Source: Tamarix chinensis
Taxonomy: Eukaryota > Streptophyta > Magnoliopsida > Caryophyllales > Tamaricaceae
Assembly: GCA_030549775.1 (NCBI GenBank)
Contig: CM060174.1
Span: 41,025,086-41,089,085, forward strand
Length of the DNA: 64,000 bases
Direction of reading: 5' to 3'
Shown here: positions 1-10,990 of the stretch, piece after piece
Numbering within the stretch: the stretch's first letter is position 1
How the letters are laid out: each line of letters starts with the position of its first letter
Position numbers and translations under genes: made by a program
The notes under the pieces: generated by a model
What the model was told of the DNA's origin: nothing
What the model saw: only the letters and a program-made list of their open reading frames with translations
Database searches by the model: none

Positions 1-2945
1 TTTGTTTTTTAAATTACCAAATTACCCTTCTCTCTTATCAAAATTACCAAATTACCCTTTAGTTGGTTAAATTACAAAATTACCCTTCTCCATTATTATC
101 ATCTTTCCCTTCTACTTACAAATTATCATTTTATCCTTTTACTTACAAAATTACCATTTTACCCTTTGCATACAAAATTACTATTTTACCCTTTTCACTT
201 ACAAATTACTGTTTTACCCTTTGCCTCCAAAATTACCATTTTACCCTTTAATTATGAAATTACCATTTCTCCCTTTAATTATAAAAATTACCATTTTACC
301 CCTTACTCACAAAGTTACCATTTTACCATTCTCTTCCCAAAATTACCATTTTACCCTTTACTTCTAAAATTATTGTTTTACCCTTTTACTTTTAAAATTA
401 CCATAATATCCTTTTACTTACCAATTTATCATTTTAGCCCTTTAGATCTGAAATTACCATTTTGCCCTTTACTTACAAAATTACTATAATACCCCTTTTA
501 CTAACCAATTTACCATTTTACCCCTTTACATCCAAAATTACCATTTCCCCTTTACTTATGAAATTACCATTTTTCCCTTTACTTACAAAATTATCATTTT
601 ACCCCTTTACTTTTAAAATTACCATAATACCCTTTTACTAACCAATTTACCATTTTACCCCTTCACATCCAAAATTACCATTTTTTCCTTTACTTACAAA
701 ATTACCATTTTACCCCTTACTTCTAAATTTACCATTTTAACCTTTATTACACCACCTTTATCAAATTATCAGCACTACTTAAAATATAAATATTAATACT
801 CTATTCTCATCATCCAATTCCACCAACTATGACATCTCAACACAATACTCATTAACAACTACACATATTAGGCCACACTCTTACCCAAGTCATATTACTA
901 AAATGCCCTAGGGCTCATAATAATATTAACCATGCATTAATGGTCATAATAGCATAATATAACATGGATAAGTACTTAAAATTTTCATTAAAAATCAAAC
1001 TCTTTCCTCAAGTAATATTTCTGTACATAGCACATAAACTATCATGCTTTCCTTTTTATCAATCAATATAAGCAACTATATATAATATATCAAACAATAT
1101 ATATATCATGCAAAATAACATATTAAACCGTAATGTGTTAGCATACGTTTATCCATGCATTTAAGTGGGGTTTAACGATTACCATAATTCCCGCAAAAAT
1201 GAACCTAACCAGTATTTTGGTTAAAGATTCAAGCTTTGATTAGAAAAACCAATACCTAAAAATAATATCAATGTTTATTAGATTAGAATTAAGAAAAACC
1301 AAAGCATAAGACTTTATAACACTTAATTAATGAAATACTTAACTCAAAATATCATTATACCTTAAAATTTATTAAAAAAAAACATACCAAAGCATGCAGC
1401 AGCTCATACTACTCATATATCATGAGTTGCATGCAAAGAAATGAGGGGGAGGGGCTTGAAATGGCAAGAAAGGGAGGAGGGAATGGTGTTTTTGATTTAA
1501 GGTTTTAGGGCTAGGAAAGAAGGCATGTGGGGGAGGATTTAAGGTAAAGGAAGGGTGTAGAGGTGGAGAGAGGGTGTAGGTGGTGGTCGGAGATAGGTTG
1601 ATGGTGGCCAAGGGCGACAGCGACGACAGTAGCAAGGTTGTGAAGGTGGCTGCCGAGGTAGAGGGGGCTGAGACGGAAGGAAAAGGGAGGAAGAAAAAGA
1701 AGGGTTGTAGGTGGTTGTTTCAGCCAAAGGGGTGTGAGGGTGGTAGAGGAGGTTGTAGGGATTGGTTTGGTGGCTCAGGTGGTGGCATAAAGAGGAGGTG
1801 CAGGGTAGTTGTTAAGAAGGAAGAAAAAAAATAGAAAAGGAAGAAGGGGGTTGCAGGGTGGCTTGAGAGGTGGTGTGATGGTTCAGGGGAAAGGTAGAGG
1901 GTGGCAGGGGGTGGTGTAGGTGGCTAGTGCAGCGGTGGCAACGATGGAATGGGGCAACAATGCAAAAACAAGGAGGGAGATGGAAGGAGAAGAAAGGGAG
2001 AGGAAGAAGATCCGGGAAGGGAAAGGGAGGCTCAAAATGGCAGGATGAAGTAGGGAGGGAAGAAGAAAAAGAAGAGGGTGATAAAAGGAGGGGATGGGGG
2101 CTCAATAGGGTGGTGAAAGGGTGGTAGGGGCGTGGGAGTTAAAGGGAGAGGGAAGGGAAATGAGGGGAATGGGCAAGGAGAGAGAGGTGGTGGGCCGAGA
2201 TGGAGTAGAAAAAATGGCAAGAGAGAGAGAGAGATAGGGAGATCCATAGGGGGAGGAGGGTTATAGGTAGGGTAGTCAAAGATGGTGGAGGTGGCCGGTT
2301 ATAGCATTAGGGAAAAGGAAGAAGAAGAAAGAAAGAAGGGGGTGCTGCGTGCAGGCCGAGCGAAGGGAAGAGGGGAGTGGGTTGGCCCAGTCGGGGGAGA
2401 AAGGAAAGAAAGAAAAAAGGGAGGACGGGTCGGGTGACACATGTGGGAGAAGGAGAAGGAGGAGAAGAAGTGGGTCTACGGCCTAGGCATGAGGGGGAGA
2501 GGCAAGCTGGGGTGCTAGCGGCCCAAGGGAAGGAAAAGGAAAAAGAAAGAAAGGAGGAAAAAGGAGAAAAAGGAGAAAGAAAGGAAAAAGGGAAAAGGGG
2601 GAAAAGGAAAGGAAAACTGGAAAAAAATAAAATAATTTAATATATAAAATAATAAAATGTAATATTTTTTATGTAATAAATTTATTTAATAATTTAATTT
2701 AATAAAATTAATTATATGGGTCTAAAAAGTTAATTTTAGGAAGAATATTGGTTTGGAAAATTATTTAAATAAAAAGAGTATGATAAAATAATAAAATATT
2801 TATTTTAATTTATTAAATATTTATATCCAATTTTATAAACTCAAAAATCCATAAAATAATTAAATTAAATAAATTTAAAAGCTAATTTATCCCAAATAAA
2901 AGTTATTTATTAAATTATTGGCTTTTAAAATTTTGGGGGATTACA
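1..2945 (-). mobile_element. Long non-coding LTR, copy 1, cut by window start
   Basis: Homologous along its length to 22564-27431 in the same order: minisatellite, AT-rich spacer, purine-rich tract (about 1430-2630), AT-rich end. It terminates in GGGGGATTACA at 2945, the reverse complement of an LTR 5' end TGTAATCCCCC, so the LTR sense is minus. The other end lies outside the window, so solo LTR and full element cannot be told apart; no tRNA-type primer-binding site follows 2945. The Arg/Gly/Lys-rich or Pro/Ser-rich open frames in the purine-rich tract are composition artefacts. Confidence 0.75.
10..750. repeat. Degenerate ~27-bp minisatellite inside LTR copy 1
   Basis: About 25 imperfect units of roughly 24-29 bp built around AAATTACCATTTTACCC followed by a TTTACTTAC-like spacer. 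Because 27 is a multiple of three, the array reads as a repeated Lys-Ile-Thr-Ile-Leu-Pro-Phe peptide, which is not evidence of a protein. The same array occurs at 24535-25195 and 51595-52190. Confidence 0.9.
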
Positions 2946-3639
2946 ATTATAATGTGTAATAAAACTTCAATTGTTATTTTAAGTGTATTTAATCATATTA
3001 ATAAATATAATTAAATGATCATTGATTGAAGATTCATAATTTGAATTAATTGGATTAATCACCAATTACATTTAGATTCTAAATCAATGTTAGGATGATG
3101 AAATTAATACATAATTGTTCATTGATATCTCTGGAGTAGAAATGGATCATATTTATTTGATCTTGTTTATTAATCCATACAATTTCATAGTCCAAGCTTT
3201 TATGACAATGATTGTAGTTGATTATTCTTTTGTTAATGTTGCTATTAATTGAGTCTATGGTTCTTGAACTAGATTACTAATTAGTTAGAAAATAAATCAC
3301 GAGCTTGTTTGATTTATTTTCAATGAAATAAAACTAAGAAGAAAATATGCATGAGCTTTTGACAATCAAAAGTAAAATGCATAAAATTATCCTTTTTCAT
3401 ATGATCATGTGAGTCCCTTATTTCATGGTTGAATATCTCCTAGCCTTGTTTTCATACTAGTGAATCTAATGTTATATTAGATAGTTTAGTCTAATGACAA
3501 GTAGTAGAAATAAACAATTATAAACGAAATAGGTTTTCACATTAATTACAAAATTCTTGATTATATCATATTTCTTGTGGGATTTGACTCCTACTTACCA
3601 TTTACTATAAAATTGAAAATTAGGATTAAATTTGGTTTG
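2946..3639. other. AT-rich intergenic sequence, no gene seen
   Basis: Strongly AT-rich sequence to the right of LTR copy 1. No open frame, RNA gene or recognisable element was found. The five bases after the LTR end (ATTAT) would be one half of its target duplication, but the partner is outside the window. Confidence 0.5.
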
Positions 3640-4487
3640 TATATGATAACACATTAGTGGGTTGTGGTGTTGAGTACTGAAAGTGAGGGGGGGTATCGGT
3701 AGTGGTTGCCAAAGGGGAGGGGTTGTATTGGTGGGTGTTACTGAGGCTTAGGAGAGGGAAATGGTAGGGATGGCTAATGCTAAGGGGTGATCTGTAGTAG
3801 TGAAGGGCATTGTAGGGTTGGTATGGAGCTTTGGCTATGACAAGATAAGGATAAAGGGAAATAAGGACGAAAGAAAGAAGGTTTGGTGTTGTTGCTTGTC
3901 GATGATGGAATGGGCAAAAGAGAGAGGGAAACTAGAGTGTTATACAAGAAGTAGAATAGGAAGGGAATTTATATACGGAGAGGGGTGAGGAGTGCAAAGG
4001 CCGAATTGTTAGAGGTTAAGGGAAGCTAGCATAGGTTGTGTTTTTTGAGATAAGATCAAGGAGAAAGGAATGAGTTGGTTATGTAGGGTTTTAGGAGTAG
4101 GTTGTTAGTGTAGTGTTAGTGGATGGCCAAGAAGGGTAAAGAGAAAATGAGAGAGGATCATGCAAGAAAGGACTTATATAGTCAAAATGGGGAGGAACCA
4201 ATTAAGATAGGAGAAAAAGGAAATAAAAAGGGAAAAAGAAAGAAAGTTAGGTTTAGAGTTAAGTTTATAATTTAGATTAGAGGATTAGGATTATACCATT
4301 ATTAATTTAGTAAATATCCGGGGTTAGGGTTGGGTTTAAATATAAATAATTTGAATTAGGGTTAGGGTTTGATTTAGGGTCAAGGAATTTAGGTGAGATA
4401 AAATTATTGATTATCTAATATTAGAATTAGGTTAAAATATAAAATAATTAGGATTAGGAATAGATAAAAATTTAGGGTATTATAGTA
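3640..4487 (-). mobile_element. Degenerate LTR-like remnant, minus sense
   Basis: A purine-rich tract (about 3660-4230) is followed by AT-rich sequence ending in TTTAGGGTATTATA near 4487. Read on the minus strand this is an LTR-like start (TATAATACCCTAAA) followed by an AT-rich and then a CT-rich leader, the same arrangement as copies 1-3. The other end is not recognisable. The short runs of TTAGGG-like sequence at 4320-4385 lie in its AT-rich part. Confidence 0.35.
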
Positions 4488-5326
4488 ACCTAATGAATTA
4501 TGTAACTTAGAAGATAGATAAAACAAGAAATTCACGTAAGTGGAATGTGGAGGAGTGTAGTGAGTTGCTTGAATAACTTGCTTAAATGAATTTATTATTT
4601 TTACCCATGATCTCTATATTATGATGATTAACATGTTAGGTTTTGAATTATCTAAGTTTGTGTGGCATGAAATTATGACTCATTCTATGATCATGATAAT
4701 GTATTCATATCTAATTATATGGTGCAAGCAGGATATGTGAGTTAGCATGATTTCCATAATGTGTCATGTCCTTGCATGCTTGTGACTCTTGTTAAGGCAG
4801 TAACTTAGCTTACTCAATACCTAATGAACTGATGTACCCGTTTGTTCATTTGCCTACTCAATTCCATGAGTAGAAGACCATGTGCAGGCTTTTGAGGGTG
4901 GCTGATAATTATCCTACCTTATGTTAGGCTTGGGGAATAAGAGTGTCGACAATTAAGAGGTCCTATGTAGATCATTATGGACCAAGGTTTTAGAGCCCTG
5001 CCCTATTTTGGTTTTATCCCTAATGAATTTTAGTGTTTTTAGTTCCTTTCTTTTATGTATTTAAGATAATTTTGGGGACCCATCGTAGTCTTGTAATGTA
5101 AATAACTTTCCTTGTGACATCCGTACATTATATCTTTTGCACTCTCCACCTTTGTATTTGGTTTGATTGTTTTTTTTAACCTTGTTTATAATAGGGGATT
5201 GACAATTAATGTCTATCTAATTCTAGGTGTAACAATAATACTCTTTTTTTTTCACATGTTTGGTGTTTTCCACTTTTGTAATGTTTTAAATAAAAATTTT
5301 TAGCAGTGAAAAATTGGTGTGATACA
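4488..5326 (+). mobile_element. Tekay-like LTR 3' portion
   Basis: The segment ends with TTTTTAGCAGTGAAAAATTG and then TGTGATACA, the form of the 3' ends of this LTR class (compare 5640-5673 and the reverse complement of 22564-22620). The stretch with CTACTCAATTCCATGAGTAG near 4854-4875 has a relative in the minus-strand LTR near 57460-57490. No coding sequence is present. Confidence 0.45.
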
Positions 5327-5673
5327 CCCATGCGTATGGAGGAATGATTATAGACGTAGACTTAATGTTATTCGGTAGTTAATTTTTATTTAGTTACATT
5401 TTTAAACTCTTATTATTTCCACCATCTCCTTTTTGTTGTATTTTTTTTTATGTTATACTCAAAGATAATCTCCAAACACTTATTTAAGTTTTAAAAGAAG
5501 TTCCATAATTATCTTTTTATCTTATTTTAAGTTTTACGTATTTTGCTCTGTATTAGATGTAAGGATGGTATGATAAAGTAGACTTATATCGATTATGATA
5601 GTAACACCTAATTATCCTATCATTACACTTCCGCTAAAATAAAATTTTTAGTAGTAAAATTTTGAGTGTTACA
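5327..5673 (+). mobile_element. Second Tekay-like LTR 3'-end fragment
   Basis: It ends with CTTCCGC, then TTTTTAGTAGTAAAATTTTG and AGTGTTACA at 5673. The reverse complement aligns with the end of LTR copy 2 at 22564, which has the same order of TGTAA-terminus, short AT block and GCGGAAGC. Only the 3' end is recognisable; upstream sequence is AT-rich and degraded. Confidence 0.4.
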
Positions 5674-6825
5674 AAAATATTGGCCCCATTTGGTAAATAC
5701 TCCATCTATTTTGCAAGAGATAACAAATTTTTTTCATAAGTCATCTTTGAAGTTCCCAAATAAATGAAAACTATTGTTACATTTCTTAATTTATTTTCTC
5801 TAACCTCATTAATATAAAATTGCTCAAGTTTTAATGCAAACATTTTAGTTAATTTATGTATTATTTATTATGAAATATAATATATATATTTTTTTGCATT
5901 TTAAAAAATTACAGGTTATTTGAAAGGATAAATTGTTAGTTTGGAGATTTCAGCATGTTGGATGTATATTAAAAACATATAATAGATTTTCGTATGAGTT
6001 TGAGATGAAAAATCTCTTCTAATAGAGCTCAAGCTACGAATATTTCGGTATCAAAATGAACTATTTTAAAGTTATTTTATGTCTTTCGTCTACTTACAAC
6101 TTTTTGCCATAAGCTAATACGTGTGTTGTTTACTGCTGCTCCGTTAAAGAAAATCAGCGAGTTTCACCACTTCTATTATTTGCCAGCAAAAAGGAAGCTA
6201 GGTTGGGAAGAGTCGGAAGCAATGCTGTTGGAAGGATGAGAATTCGAAGATGTGAAAAATAGTTTTTAACAAGAAATGAAGATGTGAAAAATTCGATTTT
6301 TTTTTTATGAGCAAGTTCTAGTAAAAAAATTTGTTTAAATGTTTTTAAAGTTAAAGTTTATTTTTATACAATAATACTGGTAATGTATTTATTATCTTTT
6401 AAATTCATGTGCAAGTTAATAATTTTTAAAAATATAAATAGAGGAAGCAGTAATTTTTTTTGTTCAAAAATAGCTGCTACGTTGATCTTTGGAGCGAAGA
6501 TTCCACGTATTTGCGTGACATAATACGAATATTCTCAACAGTTCTATGTCAGCTAAAATATGGAATACGCCTAAATTATTTTATTTATTTGTCGGAAATT
6601 TCACCCTAATATTATTTTTTCTGAACAAAGACAAGTAGAAACAAAGTAAAAAGATTATAATTTCTGGAAATGCTTGTTCACAATCACAGGCGCGAGATAC
6701 TGAAAGAAAAAAAATAATTCTCCGAGGGGAAAAGAAAATCGAGGTAGTTGAGAAAAGAATTAGAAAAAAAAGGACATCGTCCGCTTTCTCTCCATTCTGC
6801 TGATGCAGAAACTTCTCTTTCCGAG
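5674..6825. other. Gene-upstream intergenic sequence
   Basis: Unique-looking AT-rich sequence between the last LTR fragment and the presumed promoter of the carrier gene. Only short open frames occur and none shows a recognisable domain. It probably contains the upstream regulatory sequence of the carrier gene, but no specific element could be assigned. Confidence 0.4.
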
Positions 6826-6834
6826 CTATAAGAG
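6826..6834 (+). promoter_or_regulatory. Possible TATA box of the carrier gene
   Basis: CTATAAGAG lies about 25-30 bp before a CT-rich stretch (6850-6920) typical of plant transcript starts, and upstream of a good donor site at 7004. The assignment rests on position and composition only. Confidence 0.3.
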
Positions 6835-6854
6835 TCACATTTCCCCATTTTTGA

Positions 6855-7003
6855 ATTCTGTGCTACCTCGCTCTCCCCTTCCCTCTTCTTTCCATTTTAT
6901 TCCCCACCACCGACCAGATCTCTTTGCTATATCAGAGTCCGATCTCATCAGTAAATTCTTCTTGCACAATCGGAATTGGTTTGAATTAGTCGCTCATAAT
7001 GCG
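6855..7003 (+). other. Probable non-coding first exon (5' UTR) of the carrier gene
   Basis: A CT-rich leader-like stretch ends at GCG followed by the donor GTAAGC at 7004. The acceptor TTGCAG at 9511-9516 is 21 bases before the carrier start codon. The ATG at 6803 opens a short frame with no recognisable domain. The 5' limit is a guess from the TATA-like motif. Confidence 0.4.
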
Positions 7004-9516
7004 GTAAGCAAATCACCTCCGATTCCTAGCAATGCTCATTTCTGCGGTTTTTTCATCGTTTGATTAGCTTGTCAACTTCGTTTTATCTAAGTGTGGATGA
7101 TGGATTTCTCTTGTTTTTGCTGTTTGATTATTGTTCAAAGTATGTAAGTGCATAACGAGTAATTGTTTGATTTTAAGGTACTTGGACTGTTTTTTCGAGC
7201 ATTTTATTCGTGGATCTGATTTTATATTTTGTTAAATTCTCCTCTGAATCCCCGTTGGCAATTAAGTGTTTGCACTCATGAACCGAAACTCTGGAGTAAA
7301 TTTGTCTGTAATTCGAAATTTGTGAAATAACTCAATGATACGGGGCAAAAATTGTCCTCTATATTGGCTTTTGGCAAAGTTGTAGTTGCTCATGTACATT
7401 TGTTCTATTTGTCGAGGTTGACTTTGGTGAAGCGACTTTCTTGAGGAAGTAGCTAGAGAAACAATTATTGTAAAAAAATTGCTGTAGGCTTGGAGGGGTA
7501 GCTTTTCCGGTTTCCTTTTTGGAGCATGTCCAGTTCCTATCTGCCATGTCTGATAATGATAGATGGTCATATATGTTAATGTCGCTAAAACTTCTGCCGG
7601 TATGCTGACCAATTTTTGCCAACCCTTAATAATTTAATAGAAAGCTAATCCAAAGCCGCAATATGGCTATCCATATTCAAATGCGTAGTTACAACAAGAA
7701 TACTGTGCATTCTAATTTATGTCTTCTCTGTGCATTCTACTTTGATCACTTGTGCCTAGGCTGTGGTGGTGGTGGTTGTTGTTGTTGTGTTTCGCCCCTC
7801 CCCTCCCCCTTCCCCACAAAAATAATACAAACAGTCTCAAAATTTTTTGGCTGAAAAGAGGTGAGGATTCTAAGCTGTAACTATGCCCAAATATGTGGAT
7901 TTGCTTTGCAGAACTTCAAATCTAGGTTGGCTAGAAATATTTGCTGGGTACTATGCAGAACTTATTAACCTAGAATTCAAAGATGCTGAAAGACAATATT
8001 TTGTTTCATGCGACATGCAAAAGTTACGTTATTTAACAATTAAGTGTTTGCATACACGTTAGGCTGTTGAACATGATTTGCCTAGTTTTTCAATTACTTA
8101 AGATACACAATAAGTATGACTTACCATTTGAGCTAAATCAATAAGCAACTGAACGTACTGCATATTTAACAAATAAGGTATGTAACCAAATCTGTCTAAA
8201 TTTCTTGAAGAAAGGGATATGATGATGGATTGCTTTAAAAAAAATCAAGGAGAGTTTGGTGAATAAAGGCATAAAACTTGTGGTCTGGTCCCTGTTTAAT
8301 TGTAGATAATGCCTGAGTTGTGAAATGAAAGTGTACTTATGGAATGCAGGTGGAAGAGATGAGAATGGAAAGCTAGACGCGGTAAAGGTTTTTAGGCTAT
8401 GTTTGTTAATATTGGGAAAATGTATTAGGTTTTTAGGCTAGATGGGGAATGTTTGAATTTTGTTGAGGAGTAAAATGTATTAGTTTCGATATGCAATAAG
8501 GTCAAAACTTGAAAAGGTAGTGCATGCTACTTCCTTTTGACTACCAACCTTCAAAGTTTGTTTAAGAATCATCTTATGGAGTTCACCTCACTAAGTTGCC
8601 TTTCCTCAGGCAGAAATATCATTTCTTTGATGAGAATAAGATAAAAAATAAAATAAAATAATCTTCCTTAAATGTTATTGCATGACAAACCAAAATAAAT
8701 GCAAATACTTAATAGACAGTTGCTTCCTGGCATAGGACTTCGTGCTTATGTAAGTATTTGGTTACGGAGTGTGCACTTAGCCGGAAACCTGAACATATTC
8801 ACCCTGTAGATAGGGGAAATCTTCTTTAGCACTTATGTCTTTGTGTTTGAAATTGGACACGACTGTGAACAAGTTGAAGTTGCTTGTTTTCTGCGTGCCA
8901 TACTTTCAACTTGGATCTCATTTAGATTTTGCAGATAACTGTTAGCAGTAAGAACAATGACACATCTAATCTGGAGATTTGATTATGCTGACTTGTGTAA
9001 TTGGTGATGGTGGCTATTTTTGTGACATCAAGATGGTTGACAGGAAGGGTGAAGACTTTTACTTCATTGGATAGCTTTTGATGATGGAAATCAGAAAAAC
9101 ACATTTATTCCTCGACCCAAGAGGGCCATCATATTGCAGTGTACTGTTGATTTGCTCTCTTACTTTTTCTTGCATGTCATTGGACCTCTGCATTTTCCGA
9201 CTATAAGCTTCTCGTATGTGGAGGATATTCATCTCTTATCATTCCTAGGTTTGTTTATTTTTCATCTGATAATTTATTTTTAGATCAATTACGTTATTTT
9301 AGTTTATTTCTCTGAATGCATTCATACTGTTCCTATCTTTCCTATGTTGTTGATTAGTTTCATGACCCAACTGATTTATTGAGATCACTCCAAGTTGATA
9401 GCTACCTGGATATATTTTCATACACTTAATTGTTTTTTGGCTTAGGTGAATTGATCTTACCAATAACAGGGTATGGGACTGGTTTGACAACCTTTTTATA
9501 GATATTGAAGTTGCAG
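7004..9516 (+). other. Presumed 5' UTR intron
   Basis: This is the stretch between the presumed leader exon and the coding exon. It contains no open frame with a domain, and a C-rich patch near 7793-7816. Large first introns in 5' UTRs are common in plants, but extra leader exons here cannot be excluded. Confidence 0.35.
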
Positions 9517-9537
9517 GCCTTGGAGGGACTGTGATCA

Positions 9538-9958
9538 ATGGAGAGGAATCAGAATAGTGAGATCGAATCAAATCGCTGCAATGGTTGCAATCCTGTTAGG
9601 AAACCAGGGCCTGTTACAATGGACCATGTTCTATTGGCACTGCAAGAATCCAAAGAGGAGAGAGAAATGAGAATTCGTAGTCTGTTTAACTTTTTTGATA
9701 AATCAAATTCAGGATATTTGGATTATACCAAGATTGAGGCTGGTCTCTCAGCACTGCAAATACCTTCAGATTACAAGTATGCTAGGGATCTTTTCCATGT
9801 CTGTGATGCCAACAAGGATGGACAGGTTGATTATCATGAGTTCAGGCGTTATATGGATGATAAGGAGCTGGAGCTGTATCTCATTTTTCAGGCTATAGAT
9901 GTGGAACACAACGGCTGTATTTTGCCTGAGGAGCTTTATGATGCTCTTATGAAAGCAG
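9538..9958 (+). CDS. APC: Carrier coding exon 1: EF-hands 1-3
   Basis: Encodes residues 1-140 and the first base of codon 141. EF-hand 2 (loop [12 protein letters not shown]) is canonical. EF-hand 1 ends in Lys rather than Glu at loop position 12, and EF-hand 3 has Leu at position 9, so both are probably weak calcium sites. The donor is GCAG followed by GTAGAA at 9959. If this donor is skipped, the frame runs to a stop at 10003-10005 and gives a 155-residue EF-hand-only product. Confidence 0.93.
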
Positions 9959-10957
9959 GTAGAACAGTAACTCATCTGATTTGTGATACATGCATTACTA
10001 TGTGACCTTGCTTCCTAATTGAACTTTGTGACAATATAGTAAAGGAATTCTCTTTTGGTTGCAATTCAGATGCCTGTTTTCCTTGTTTGGATTTACCTTT
10101 TTCCATTAAGATATGAAAACTGTATATTAGCATATATCAGTATCTGGTATTGTACTTTGATTCTCCTTTGCTCATGCCCCTTTATTATTTAGTGGTTGAT
10201 GCCTTTTCTATAGCAACTGAGATGATACTAATCTTTAAGGGAATTTCTGTGCAAGCTGATTGCTGCTGTTACCCTGTCACCCCAGGCAATTAAATCGCGG
10301 TCGCAGTCGCATTTATGGTTGCGGTCACAGTGTCACGGTATCAGAGCGTCACAAACGATAAATTATGTGCCGCGGTCATCGCGGCGTAAGTTTTTATTTT
10401 TATTTCACTATATAGTCTAATTATTATTTCTTGATCATTTGAATATAAATATTCAATAAACTAGATTTTATATCATATTAGAAGTATTAAAGCGAGTCAT
10501 TATATGCTAATTTTTTCTAATAACCCTAAATTTATCTTAGAATGAAAAAAACCAGGTTATTTACTAGTAAATGTGAAGATAATAAATAGAAATACTTTAT
10601 TATAATTTAATAGTAGCTTGATCTAAGATATGTATAGTAAATGAATAAATTTTTTTTATCATGCATGCTTTTTTCAGTAGATTTAAGAATTTTCAATAAA
10701 TCACCAATTTATCAGCGATTTATCCTCATTTATCGATGATGTTTTTCGATTCATCGGCGATACTGATTTATCAGCCGATTTCCGATGATTTATCGGACGA
10801 TAAATGTAAGATTTTAAAACCATAGTGTATCGGTGATTTTGCGTCACGGCTGATCCAAAAACTGCTAAATAGTGGCCACTGCGCTATAGCGGGGTTGCTA
10901 TTTAATTGTATGTGTCACCCTCTTTATGGTCCTGAATAACTAAAATGGAGTAGTTTA

Positions 10958-10990
<33 letters not shown>

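Noticed and set aside
63..489. Open frames with repeated KITILPF-type peptides (also 24716-25237)
   Set aside because: They are the translation of a 27-bp minisatellite, whose length is a multiple of three.
1..750. CRISPR-like array
   Set aside because: Units are contiguous and degenerate without unique spacers, in a plant LTR.
4320..4385. Interstitial telomere-like TTAGGG/GGGTTTA runs
   Set aside because: Irregular, short and degenerate; not a proper array of the plant TTTAGGG repeat.
6803..7063. Protein start at 6803 as carrier N-terminus
   Set aside because: The frame does not join the carrier frame and crosses a good donor at 7004; the carrier has its own ATG with an upstream in-frame stop.
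7262..7622. Minus-strand open frames in the 5' UTR intron
   Set aside because: No domain, overlapping each other in two frames, antisense to the gene.
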